From: Pocillopora verrucosa
Lineage: Eukaryota; Cnidaria; Anthozoa; Scleractinia; Pocilloporidae
Assembly (NCBI RefSeq): GCF_036669915.1
Contig: NC_089318.1
Location: forward strand, 8,061,849 to 8,125,848
DNA: 64,000 nucleotides
Direction: 5' to 3'
The notes under the pieces are model-generated. The model saw nothing but the letters and a program-made list of their open reading frames with translations, made no database searches and was not told where the DNA came from. Shown piece after piece: positions 35,320-47,316 of this stretch (position 1 is the first letter of the stretch; the number at the start of each line of letters is the position of its first letter). The position numbers and the translations under genes were made by a program.

Positions 35320-37070
35320 AGTCTCTGGTCGGGAGTTACTACATCACGGGCGACGAGCGGGGATAGAAAAAACGACCCAAATACGAGTGGTCAGCGGTGA
35401 AACAACTTTCATACTTCATATATAGACAGATCATCTGTAGTATCAGGAAACAATCGTGTTGTAAAGCCGAAGTGTAAACAGTTTACTTCGCTAAATAAAA
35501 TGTTAAGCAATTCAAAAGTGTTGATTGTACATATATCTTTTACTGCTTTAATAAACAATGAAGGCATCGGTGGCATCCGAAAGGTACCAGGAAGAATTAA
35601 ATGTACGTTTTGTAGTTGCAGAAAACAATCATGTTGTAAAGCCGAAATGTTACTAAGTTACACTTCGCTACTTAAAAAGTTGAGCAATTTTCCTCAAGCT
35701 TTAACTGGAACAATACTTCTTATGCTCTATTGACCAACGGAGGCATCGGGAAAGGCATTGCTGACACCGGGAAAGGCATCAAGAAGAATGATATTCACGT
35801 TATGTAACTTGCTGTGTGACGAAAAAAACGTATCTTGACTTGTTCAAAGCATTAATCACAGTTGGCTTCCTTTTCACTTGAATTTTGTATCCACAGCTTA
35901 AGATGAGAAATTTAAAATTTCTATCAGCTGACGTTCTTTTACTGCATATTATATCTATTCAATCGCCCCCAATTCACGTGGAAAAAAGGCAAGTAGGAAA
36001 ACACTGAGCTTCGAGAAACAGCCATGTTAAGGCTAATGTATTTACCATTCCTTAAATATTTACAATCAAGACCACTCGTTTTAGGAGACCGAGATCAAAA
36101 GATCCACACGTGCAAATAATGCTGTTTTCCGTTCGAAATGTTTTTCTTCCTATTCAATTGAACAACTGACTTAGCGTTTAAGCCGAGAAAAAAATCACAA
36201 TTATTGAAAAAGTCATAGACAGGCCTACACAGACTCCCCTGTGTGGTTTTACGTTTGCGACGCAAAAGCCTTTAATTAAAGCTTCGCTCTGACGATGATG
36301 GGTAACCACGTGCTTCAAGTCGTGTATTGAAGTTACACATGGCCTCCTGGAAATTTCTTTCCGAGGAGTTTGTTCTTAGAAGTCTGATAGCTTCTCCTTT
36401 AATAAAGCCTTTCTTAACACTTGGCGGGTGGCAAGATGAATAGTGTGTATATTGAAAGGTCTCGGTCGGTTTGTAGACTGATTTTTCAGAGATGACACTG
36501 TTGTACTTTTCAACATGTTTATTATCACTCTGAAAGCGTGTACATATAAGATCTTTCAGCTCTGAAAAAAAAAGCCTAATTGAAAAAACGTTATCTGAGG
36601 TCTCGTTTGCCGCAAGGCAGTCGACACTTAAAAAACAAACCAAAAAAACTACAGGCAAAATATTGCCTTTTGTAACAGCATACCACCCAGGGGTTAAAAA
36701 ATTTAAAACAAATACTGATGGAAGAATGGAACCTCATCCAAAATCAGCCACTGCTGAAAACAATTTACAAAACGCCTCCGATTATATCATACAAAAGAGG
36801 TAAATCGCTCAAAGACATACTCGTTAGAGCGAAGCTTTAATTAAAGGCTTTTGCATCGCAAACGTAAAACCACACAGGGGAGTCTGTGTAGGCCTGTCTA
36901 TGACCTTTTCAATAAACATTTCGGCTTTACAACATGATTGTCTCTGGAACAACAAATTATATGTCTCTATATGAAGTATAAAAGCTGTTTCACCGCTGAC
37001 CGCTCATATTTGGGTCGTTTTTTCTATCCCCGCTCGTCGCCCGTGATGTAGTAACTCCGTCTCTGGTCGT
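35320..37070. mobile_element. Inverted-repeat element with reverse-transcriptase fragments (Penelope-like?)
   Basis: The right arm (36822-37070) is the inverse of the left arm, which is split into 35331-35480 and 36205-36293 by about 720 bases. That interruption itself contains a partial tandem duplication (35444-35580 and 35618-35755). Between the arms, the minus strand at 36272-36658 reads VYKPTETFQYTH, SSCHPPSVKKG and later ARGYP. The plus strand at 36661-36837 reads FVTAYHPGVK, then after a one-base shift PPIISYKRGKSLKDILVRAKL (36786-36837 region). In Penelope-like element proteins, as I recall them, these motifs follow one another on one strand. Here they are head to head, so the element is rearranged and non-functional. 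The class is inferred from motif recall only. Confidence 0.6.
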
Positions 37071-37695
37071 CCGCCTGAACTGACTAAATGAGTTTTAGAC
37101 TTTTTCATCGCCGGAATATCGCTGAACGACCCCGCTGAACAAGAAAGACTGCCTTCCCTTCGCTACGTAAGTAACCATTTCTTGTTTGATACATCGGTGT
37201 TTGCACTCGTGTGATATTTGATTGTTCTGCTTTGAGACACGCGGTTAACAATACTCTTGAGCAAGGAATTAAGATTTAACTCATTAGCTTTTACTATTTT
37301 TATCATCCAATCACAGGTCGGAGCCATTCCTGTAGTTAGTCGCTTGTGCCGGAGAGTAATGTGAACACATTACTATGCTAAAATGGTTTGTGAGTCGTTT
37401 TAGTTCTCAGCGGCAGAATTTCGCCAAAATTGGTGTTTTTTGCCAAACGTGGTAGGTAATTTTACAACATGTTTTAACCAAGAGTTTCATTCAACTACAT
37501 ATATCTAACCCAAGGTATCTTTCTGGACTGGAATGTCGGAAATGGTATGGTACTGTGTGTTAACTAACTTTGTAGGCATAATTTTCAATAGTTTGTCTGA
37601 GTATGTCAGGGTAGCTGAGTGAGGCTGTTAAGTTACACTGTTTTACCTTTTTTTATCTTCAACGAGGTCATAACATGAAGCAATTTTGTCTTCAT

Positions 37696-37875
37696 TCTTT
37701 AACTCCCAAGATCTGTTTGCTAATTCTCCCGTCTAGTTTCTAGATGTTTCCTTGTATATTTGTTACAGGAATTTGTTGTTAGATCAAGATAACGACTTAC
37801 TCTTTTATTGGATATTGTATTAATAATTTAGGGAGAAGTTACATGTAAATCACATCTGAGGGTTTAAGGGTTAAA
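37696..37875. mobile_element. MITE-like element (TTAACCCTTT family)
   Basis: Begins tctttaactcccaagatctg and ends gggtttaagggttaaa, with the same terminal inverted motif and internal words (aattctccc, agaagttacatg) as the copies at 42710 and 45073. It lies in an intron-like part of the RFC1 remnant. Confidence 0.55.
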
Positions 37876-39760
37876 CAACGTGATGTGATGCACTGCTACC
37901 TAAATTTCACTGAAGTTCAAAATATCCAGAACTTTAGCATTCCCTACAAATTTATTCAAACTGCAGCTTACTAATACTGCAGAGCAGTTGCAATATGCAA
38001 CTCTAATGCTTATTTAACAATTTTGACAAGTACTAGTTAATCTTTCATTTACTCAGACTGAAGGGAAAAGGAAATTGTTCATTAACTTGAAAGGTGATTG
38101 ATAAAGAAACCTTGAGACTTCACCTTACCCAGACTATTTTTTCCACAAGCCTGGTGTAACCAACATGCCAGCAGTAAATTTTAGATGAGTTTAATTTCCT
38201 GATGACTGGACTGAACTCTTCTATCTACATGCCATATCCAGTGGTTTCTAAGTAAAGTATTACGAACATAATACAACAAGAATGGAATGATTAATTATGA
38301 GATTGGAAATAACATAAGAAATACAAATAACAAGAAATATGTATAACATAGGTAATACTAATAATATAGGAAACATGGGTCACTCGACAAAAGAGCAATT
38401 TAGCTGACGATTTTGGAATATATGGCTGGGATAACAAGGTACTGGCAAGTACCTTTTAACTCAAGCTCACACCTTTTTTATTTGCATGATCTGCGCAAAA
38501 GTCAAACTTATATGGCTAGCCGTGTGGACAGGGGCTAGGGGGGGATTGGTTTTTACACCTGATGTCTTCTCTTGATTTTCTAAGCTGGAAGAAAATGTCT
38601 TGTATGAAAGTTGTGCTCAATGGAACAACACCCACCTTGATCTTATCCAGTTGTTATTGTTAGGTCCAAAGAAGTGAATTTATCTCACATTTTTGTGAAT
38701 AAAGATATGTAATTGTTAATTTGCTGGGCAGAGTTTATCAAGCAGTGAAGATGATGACATCGCCTGAAAACAAAAACCAAAAGAAAATCGGAAGAAGAAG
38801 AAGAAAGGAAAAAAATATATTGACTCAGGTAATGTTTTAGTGTGAACACTAACAGTTTCAAAAGGAACAGATGTTGAGACTCTACACAAACTATTACACC
38901 TCTGTTTTTGTTTTAATGGTGTACTGTGCTGTACAGTGTCCTTGTCAGTTCGAAATGCAATTTGCTTTTTTACGAAAACATGATGTAAAAAGATTCACAT
39001 AATGATATGTACAACATCACAATGATGTCCTGACCCTAGTTCTAAATTAATCTTACATCTCTGTTAGATTCTGATGAAGATCCTCTTCCTCCAAAAATCA
39101 GGTATGTGATTTGTTTTTTCAATTTTGTTCCACTTTATACAGTTGTAATTAACCTATGACCCTAATAACACCACTGAGTCAAGAGTCAAGGAAATGATCA
39201 CCAACTATAAAAGCTCTTGATTATTAAACAAATTCTCCTTGTCAGCACCTTGGAAAATGCATAGAGAACACTCTGTATGGAGAATATGGATCCTGATGTC
39301 AGGTTGTATTCAGAACTTGGTTCTCTTTCACTCATCTCTGTTTCAGAAAAGCCACATCAGTAAAGAAGGAGGACAGTTCAAAAGCTAATAAAAGTAGAAG
39401 AGCAATCAGCTTGGACTCAGGTAAGGAAATTATGTCTACTTATTGAGGGTACCTGATACTTTTTACATGAGAGGTGATGTGGAGACTTTATCTTAACGGG
39501 AATTGTGATATCATCTTTTTTGTACAATTATGTATATTTTTAATTTTTTATGGGATTAACAGTTTTATTAACAGGTTAGAAAGAGAGAAAATATGAATTT
39601 GGTTTAATTTTTTTTCTTTGGTTTTATTTATCTTCAAAATGTGATCGTTTTGAATTTCATGTGAATGTGAAAACATTTTGGATACTTTTCATGATGAATA
39701 AGATGGCCAAATATTTTTATGTGACTGAGTTCGACACAAGGGTTTTAGCGGTAACCAGTC

Positions 39761-39862
39761 AACTCGCCGACGGACCAACTCGCCGATGCCAACTCGCCGA
39801 CGGACCAACTCGCCGATGCCAACTCGCCGACGTATAAAATCAAGTAGAGACGTCGGCGAGTT
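39761..39862. repeat. 30-bp GC-rich minisatellite with palindromic end
   Basis: Two full 30-base units (39761-39790 and 39791-39820) and a partial third are built from aactcgccgacggacc plus aactcgccgatgcc. Then aactcgccgacg (39821-39832) is mirrored by cgtcggcgagtt (39851-39862) across an 18-base spacer. Its GC-rich, CpG-rich composition contrasts sharply with the AT-rich surroundings. A minus-strand reading frame of RRRVGIGELV repeats is a by-product. Confidence 0.85.
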
Positions 39863-42709
39863 GGTCGTCAATCCAATACAACTTATTAGAAGTTAAACAT
39901 ACATAAACATATTATTGATGGAATGGGAGGGCTGGATAGGGAAATATTAATATTAATTTTAATGTGAGGTGAGCTTGAGGTACAGTAAGATGATGTCAGT
40001 TTTTTTAACATCACACATGACCTTTAACATTGCTTATGTATTAGCTTGCCAAAGAAAACAAATCCATCTGCTTCATTCAGGGTTCAGCGCACTTACCATT
40101 AGACCCCTCTGCTTTGAATAGAATTTGAATATTATAGCACTTGAGTTATATTTTGATGTGGTTTCTGCAGATGAGGAAGAAGTTGTGCCCAGTAAATTAA
40201 AAAGTCTGCAAAACAGACAGACAATGTAGCTTGTAAAGAGGTCCAGCAAGTTAAAGAGAGGTATCATCCATCATTCTCTTTCATTATATTTGACATTTCA
40301 GTACCAAACCATGGTGTTTGTTTAGGACATAAGATTCTTCTAAAATTATCGAGCTAAATTTTGTTTTCTGTTTGTTTGTTTGTTTTTTCCTTTCTTCCAT
40401 CAAGCATTGAGAATGTTAAACCTGTCATAGGACACTACTCTTATGCTAATACATTTAACCCTTTGACTACGAAGAGTGACTAGCATCTAATTTCTCTTTA
40501 CAATATTCCCCCTGAATCAAACATTAATATGCATCTATCGCTTTTTTGTTGAAATTGAAAGTGGTTTATTTATATGGTCCTCTTTCACTGGAGCTTCTTT
40601 TTGGTGAAAGACGATTTATAAAAATTTACTGTGGATTGTGTTTGCTTTTCTTGTTTCTCTAAAATTTTAACAATTGGATAGGCATTTGTTACACACAGGT
40701 GTCAAGGTTAAGGGCACAAGAATAGAGGAAATGATCATCAACTAAGCTCTTGATTGTTAATCAAATTCTCTTTGTCAGTACCCTAGGAAATGTATAGAGA
40801 ACAGTATGGAGAATATGCATACCGAGTTCTAGGTGTTAAGGGTGAAAAATGAAAAACAAACAAACAAACAACAGCAACATAATAAAGACAGTGTCACACA
40901 GTCATAAAGGGTGAATTTAACACAGTGTTGTTGTGTTACTAAAATATTTAACACTTGGATTGTTATTCTTGCTTCAGTCCAATCAAACCTAAAGAGTAAA
41001 AAACAACTTCTGCACTTAATTTCTTTGGTTCTACTCCAGTTGAAAGGGAATCCAGGAAAACATTTGCTAATGAAAGAAAATAGGTGAGTAACAAACTACA
41101 CTTTTTCCACCCAGAATTTTTTTGTTAAGAAAAAATCAGGCATCCTGTGTATTTTAAACAGTTCTTCATGCATCATGCATTTAACAAGGAAAACTTTAAA
41201 ACTCACCATACCTTGCCTTTCTATAAAATTCATGCATCACATATTAATTTTGGGCTTAATCATGCTTCCCTTGTAAACCCTCTGCCAATCTCTTATACTA
41301 ACAGTAGTTATATCAGGATGTACTACAGTTAACACATACCATGCCACAAAATTAATGGGTAATGTGTTTGAGTCGTGCATTATTTAATCATATTCAAGAA
41401 ACTTTGTGGATGGGGAGAGGACATGTTGAAGAATGGTTTTGGCAAAAACAACAGCATGGGCCCCCTTAAAGGGATAAGTCCTTTTGCTCCTAAGATATTG
41501 AAATCAACTGTCTTTACTGTCTGTCACACAAGTGTTATGAAAACATCTCTGAGAATGTGTTGTTCAAGCAATAAATATCCTCTTGTGTGAGGACTTTCTT
41601 TCTTCTAATATTATATTGCTGCCTGACTGTGAATTGGTATTGTTATGAGAAATTAGAAAATTGATCACTCTTGAGAGTGCAAATTTTAAGCTTGATCCAG
41701 AGCTCAACCCACTTACTGATCATCCCTTAGTTCCTTGTAGAACAATCAGAATTTTTTTATCCTTTTTCATTTCTCACAGAGATCTGACAAGTCTGAAGAA
41801 AATGAAGACTCCAAAGTGAATAGAAAAGAAGAGTATAAAAATGGGAGAGAAAAAGAAGGAAGAGAAAATGGGAATGTCAACCATCAAACAACAGAGCAAC
41901 CATCAAAGAAAAGATGTTTCAAAGTAGCAGTGTCTTTCACTATCAACATTTCTTTTGGGACAACTCTTGCCTCAATTGGACAACTGTTACCTGTTAGAAT
42001 GTTTGATATACATATATTAACATTTGTTCACTTCAAATTTTATCCATGGACTCTTTAGGAAGTACCAAAGACAACTCCTGCTAGCAAACTGGCTGTCAAA
42101 GCTGCCACAGTTCCAGAAACTCCAGTGAGAGACTGAAAACCAAGTGCAAAGAAAACTGTTCTTCCGAAAAAGAATAAAAAGATGTTAGTAAGGAAACTCC
42201 CACCCAAGGAACACCAAAGGTGTCAAAATCAGAGGAAGTGGTTGAAGTTCCACCCTCAATGGAAAAGAAAAAATCTGGCTTCTGTAGTTTTATGGCGAGA
42301 GATGGTCCTAGGGCACTTGGTTCAAAGGAAATCCCTCAGGTAGGTTTCAAAGACCAAGATCTGATTGTTAATTCTCCCCTCTAGCTGCTACACATTTTTC
42401 TGTAAATAACGAGAATTTGTTGTTAGATCATTAATAACAACTACATGTACTTGATAAGTTTTAGTGTTCTCATTACCTGTTTGCTGGATAATCTATGGAT
42501 ATTCTAGAGAGAAGTTACATGTTAATTTCTTCCTGACCAGTAGTTAAATTATTATTATCTCTCAAAAGCTCTTTGCGGTTTGTTTTCCATCCTTTCAAAT
42601 TTTAATGAGAGATGCGGGACAAAGGAAATTGAAGATTATTAGAATTAAAGCTGGTTTGGAAAATCTGTAGATACAGTTTACTGGAAAAATTGTAAAATGC
42701 ATGCTTTGA

Positions 42710-42921
42710 TTAACCCTTTTACTCCCAAGATCTCAATAGTAATTCTACTTACTGTCTGCTGTACAATTCTTGTAATTTTAGTTTGGAGAATTTGGTCTTG
42801 GATCAACTAATAATCCCCTGGTTGATATTTGTATTTATTCTCATCACTTGTCTGTATGATATTGTATTTATATTGTGAGGAGAAGTTCTGTCTTGGTCAC
42901 TCATGGGAGTTAAAGGGTTAA
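42710..42921. mobile_element. MITE-like element (TTAACCCTTT family)
   Basis: The left end ttaacccttttactcccaag and the right end ggagttaaagggttaa are inverted complements, bounding about 210 bases. It lies in the intron before the BRCT exon of the RFC1 remnant. A related, less complete copy sits at about 42345-42545. Confidence 0.65.
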
Positions 42922-44365
42922 ACAAAAAAATGTATTTTATCCTTTTACTATCAGTTGATGTTCAAATGTTGGTTCAATGTCAGTATCTGAGAAACTGCAC
43001 ACCTACCCCTCCCCTAATACAACATTAACCCTTACTTGTTAGCGGTTGATGGTTGTTGGGTTAGGGGGAGAGTTAATTATTTGTCTGCTCATCTTGAATT
43101 ATGCATACACTTGATAATTTAGTTTTTAGGAAGCAGACAACTGTTTGGATGGACTGACATTTGTTATTATGGGAATCTTGGAAAGTATTGAGAGAGAGGA
43201 GGCAGCAGATTTGATTCAAAGATATGGTGGAAAAGTTACCCACTCAGTGAGCAAGAAAAAGAGTTATATTGTCATGGGATGGGATCCTGGAGAGAGCAAA
43301 CTTTCCAAGGTACATTGTAATGTACAGCTCAAAAGAGGATAAAAAAAAGAACTGTGAACATAAACATGTAAGCTGCACCTTTTCCCCTAATTTTTATAAC
43401 AAATCCGGGTGCGGCTTACAGCTAAAACACCTGGGAAACTTGCCACAAATTTGCATAAATTAACACAATTCATTGACAATATGTAACTCTGTAGAGCAAA
43501 GTAACAAGAACTGAAAAATTTACCATGGTAGAAATTTATCATTTTCTTTTTGTTGTTGGTTTCTAAAAGAGTTTTTTTTTTCCATGAGCATAAACTTATA
43601 TTTCTTGCTGTGGAGTTCATTAAATGTTTCTTTGTTGAGAAACCTTTTTAACTGGTGTAAGGTCGTCTTTCCTTCCTTGAATAGCTAAACATTACTTGGC
43701 TAGAAACCTATGGTTCCTTTGGTTTTGTTGTTGTTGTTGTTTTTTTGTTTCTTTTTTTTTTTTTTACTTTGGTGCTTATCTGTTAGGCTAAGCAATGTGG
43801 AACATCACAAATAGATGAAGATGGTCTGTTTGAGATTGTCAGAACAAAACCAGGCAAGAAGACCAGCTATGAATCACCAAGTGTGGAGAAGAAGACAAAG
43901 AAGAAGGAGAAAACTGAACCAATGGAGTCCTTCGGCCAGGAAAAAGATCAGTTTGAAGGTGATTTGTCACAACTGAGTGAAAGATCTGTGTCATCTCTAA
44001 CAACACAAACACAATCATCATCACCTGCACTGAAAGCTGGGTGTTTCAAACCTTTCTAACAATTAGCATAAGAGTATGACTTCACTGAAAATTTAATTCA
44101 CACTTCAGCTGTATGCCTTAAATTATTTCCTCACCAGTAAGCATCCTACATGTACTGTGTGATGATTACACTTAGTGAATATAATTTCTCCTGTGTGCAT
44201 CCAGGTACTGTAAATGACTTTAAAAATGCATGCATAATTATGTATGTGATATACATGTACCAGTAAAATGTCATATGAGCCATAGGCTATTGTGTAATTG
44301 AGAACATAATTTGTTCATCCTCATTTCCCTTCTTCTATCTACTTAATTTACAGTGTCACTCAGAT

Positions 44366-44391
44366 TGTCTGTCTGTCTGTCTGTCTGTCTG
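44366..44391. repeat. (TGTC)n microsatellite
   Basis: Six and a half perfect TGTC units in the intron between the RFC1-like exons at 43958 and 44674. Confidence 0.9.
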
Positions 44392-45072
44392 CTCTTTTGT
44401 GTATGTTCATTCTTCCAATTACTGTCCTTCTATCTGTCACTTATTCTCCTTGTTCTCCTCTGTCCAGTCACCCACCTGTCAGTTTTACCACTACTCTAAA
44501 TTCCACCTTTATGTTCATTTGTTGGACCATTTTACTGTACCTCCACCTGTAGACTTGTTTGTGTTACTTAAATTGAGTTACAAGACGTACAGTTTTTTTG
44601 TTTTTTGTTGCTTTATTTTTTTAATCTACATAAGATTTTGACAGTAAAGGTAATTTTTTGTGTGTGTTTGCAGGAGAAGCAAATCTGTTATGGGTTGACA
44701 AATATCAACCTCATGTAGTGAAGCAGATTATTGGTCAGCAGGGTGATAAGAGCAAAATGAGAAAGCTGATGAACTGGCTGAGAGACTGGGAAAAGAATAG
44801 AAAGAAACCAGCCTCTAAATGTGAGTAGAGGTGTATTTGATTGTCAAGATGCCTTTCCCTCAAATACATGTGCATGTAACTTCTCTTCAGGCAAGTATGC
44901 AAACAGTTCAGGCAAACTGTCGGAGAAAGCAGATGAAAAAGTTTGGATTGTAACCAGATAGAGGAACCATTCTAGTGGGGGAATTACAATTCTCCTGGTC
45001 ACCTGATGCTACTGAAATTAATTTAAGCTTTGGCAAGATTAGTCCTGTGGCTCTTGTGCTGACTTTACCTTT

Positions 45073-45272
45073 GACCCTTTAACTCCCATAAGTGACCAAG
45101 AGAGGATTTCTCCTTACAATATCAATACAATATCGAGCAGGCAAGTTATGAGAATAAAAAAAACATTAATTAGGGGATTATTAGTTGATACAATACCAAA
45201 TTATCCAAATCATAAGAATTTGATGGCAGACAGTAAGAAGTACTAGGGAGCTATTTGGAGTAAAAGGGTTCA
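45073..45272. mobile_element. MITE-like element (TTAACCCTTT family)
   Basis: Starts gaccctttaactcccataag and ends ggagtaaaagggtt. The interior, including ttgatacaataccaaatt and gcaagttatgagaataa, is the reverse complement of the 42710 copy's interior, so it is inserted in the opposite orientation. It lies in the last intron of the RFC1 remnant. Confidence 0.6.
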
Positions 45273-45755
45273 GTGGATGAACCTAACCTTAATCTACAGA
45301 TACAGATTACAGAAGACCTTAAATTGAGGTGTGATGCAAATGTTGTCTAGCTGTAGGCTGAATGCCTTTCACACTGAATCCAGATTGTTTCTTAATTCCC
45401 ACATTCAGAGATACACTTTTTTAAAGAGCTGTAACTTATGATCTTTGATGAATTTATTTCACTCGACAGTCACTTATACATGTAGTTAGTATGTTAGTAA
45501 TGGAATCACAATTGTAAGCATTTTTATTTTGTACAGCTTCCTTTTTCAACAAAGACCAAGATGGGTCGTCCTTTAAGGCAGCTCTTCTGTCCGGTTCCAC
45601 AGAAGTTGGTAAAAGCACATCAGCGACACTGGTTTGTGAAGAGCTTGGTTTTACGTACATTGAAATGAATGCCAGTGACAAACGGAGCAGAAAGACCTTG
45701 GAAGAACACATTTCTCAGTCACTGAACAATGACACAATGGATGGCCTTCTGACAG

Positions 45756-47316
45756 GTTGTCAAATTTCTGTAAGATTTGGAATGACTTTGATATTATTAA
45801 AGATGCTTCATTCATTCTCCTGTCTTACTAAACTGATTTTCCACTGTGGTCAATTTATTATAATCAACTGAGTTGGTAACGTAAATTGACCACCGAAAAG
45901 AGTTTTAAAGCTGAGTATTGCACTTCATCTATACATTGCTACCTATGTCTGGTTTATAAGTTAACATGAAATTCAATTATTAATGATTATCAATATATGC
46001 ATTACTGGTACCTGGAAAAGCTCGCCTTTCAGTTGGTACTTGAAATCATTAAAATTTACCTGACTTTTCTTTGCCAACGATGATAAGAACTGCCAGGGTT
46101 ATTTGGCACGTTAGTGAGATCTTTAAAATATTGTGCAAATTGCTAAGCTAAGGAAGGTTTTGTGGTAAATTCAGGACGGTATGAGACTATATCACATGAT
46201 GAGAGGCTTATACTTTTTACAGTTGATTGACCGAAAATGCAATAGGCTTTGGTACTGAATAAGTAATGAATTGCCTTTTGTACTTTTAAAGCAGCGACAA
46301 CAGATCACATAAAATATGAAAGTTCGGCGATGTAATATCAAAGTGCTTTTTACATCAATTTGTTTTTTTTTGCTTCTTTTGCATTGTTATTATTATTAAT
46401 ATTATCATTATTATTATTGTTTTGAACATCAGCGCCATTTCAGTATTATATTTCAACACAGCTCACATTAAAGTGTTGGGATGTCATCTCTGTGCCAGTT
46501 TGGATTGTTATGGATGGGAATGTTTAATTTGTTGATAAAATATAACCTAAATGAGAGCTTTAATCCACCGCACCACCTTTCTCGAAGCGCGCGAAACTTA
46601 TTCCTTTTCTTTTCTCAAATTCTATACCTCCCCCACCACGGGCGGCCTAAGCTCACGTCTCGAAAAAAAGCCAACGATTAATTCATGAACGCGTCACACG
46701 TTGTATGACTCGGTGTTAAGTTACGAAAGGAACCGTTGAAAATTTGAACACGTTATAAGGAATAGTATGGGGAACGGAATATGGTCGATTTACAACGATA
46801 AATATTTGGAAATATTAATATTTTAGACGTAAAATCAATAACACTTACTCATATCCTCTGTCTGTTGTAGTTTCCGGCGTTTTCTGCTCTTTTAAGCTTG
46901 CTTTACCATCACTGTTACTCCTGTCAGGAATAGCAGCGACGGTAAAGCAAGCCTAAAACGGAAGAGTATCAGTATAGCTACAAAATAGAATCATGGATCA
47001 CGAAATAAACAATGACACACGATTTTCAGTTTCGAGTTCGTTGAGCTCATATTCAGCTTCTTCAATACTGCTGGTGTTACCAAGAGCACCGTTTTGCTAC
47101 ACACTTGCGGGGCAAATCACATTTTCACAGGAGTTAAGGTGAGGATAGAATAAGTTAATAGCGACCTAATTCGGTCAATGAGATAAACGGGTATTGACTA
47201 AAGATACAAATAGAAATAATTTGGGACATGAGACACTTGAATGAAAGAAATGTCGATCTTATTTACTCGTCACGAACGCAGGATCGAATCTTAGACCGTC
47301 GGATTTTACGATTTGA
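45756..47316. other. Non-coding spacer before copy B
   Basis: No further RFC1 exon (DEVDG Walker B, sensor motifs) was found after the exon ending at 45755. A 12-bp perfect inverted repeat (gcttgctttacc at 46896-46907, mirrored at 46941-46952) is the only structure noted. The boundary of the segmental duplication is at or to the left of 47317. It cannot be fixed because copy A is cut at position 1. Confidence 0.5.

Larger units (their letters stand above)
37088..45755 (+). pseudogene. RFC1: Broken 5' half of replication factor C subunit 1
   Basis: A series of GT-AG exons matches RFC1, the large clamp-loader subunit that loads PCNA. Exons are 38732-38828, 39068-39101, 39347-39420, 40171-40260, 41780-41929, 42059-42339, 43130-43309, 43787-43958, 44674-44820 and 45537-45755. 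A possible first exon is 37088-37166, and one near 41040-41080 ends in TAG. Motifs are SDEDPLPPKIR, ARDGPRALGSKEIP, a BRCT domain (LDGLTFVIMGILESIEREEA, RYGGKVT), IDEDGLFEIVRTKPGKK, LLWVDKYQP, and the start of the AAA+ domain (GSSFKAALLSG, MNASDKRS). Walker A reads GSTEVGKS instead of GPPGVGKT. Lesions are TGA at 38765-38767, a frameshift in 40171-40260, TGA at 42134-42136 and a one-base loss near 42181. Exons after Walker A (DEVDG box, RFC box, C-terminus) are absent, so it cannot load clamps. An intact copy is presumably elsewhere. Confidence 0.85.

Noticed and set aside
36272-36658. A stand-alone host gene with a signal-like N-terminus
   Set aside because: Its C-terminal half carries reverse-transcriptase-type SSCHP and ARGYP motifs and lies inside an inverted-repeat element.
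39689-39871. Minus-strand frame with RRRVGIGELV repeats
   Set aside because: It is a translation of the 30-bp GC-rich minisatellite and not a protein-coding signal.
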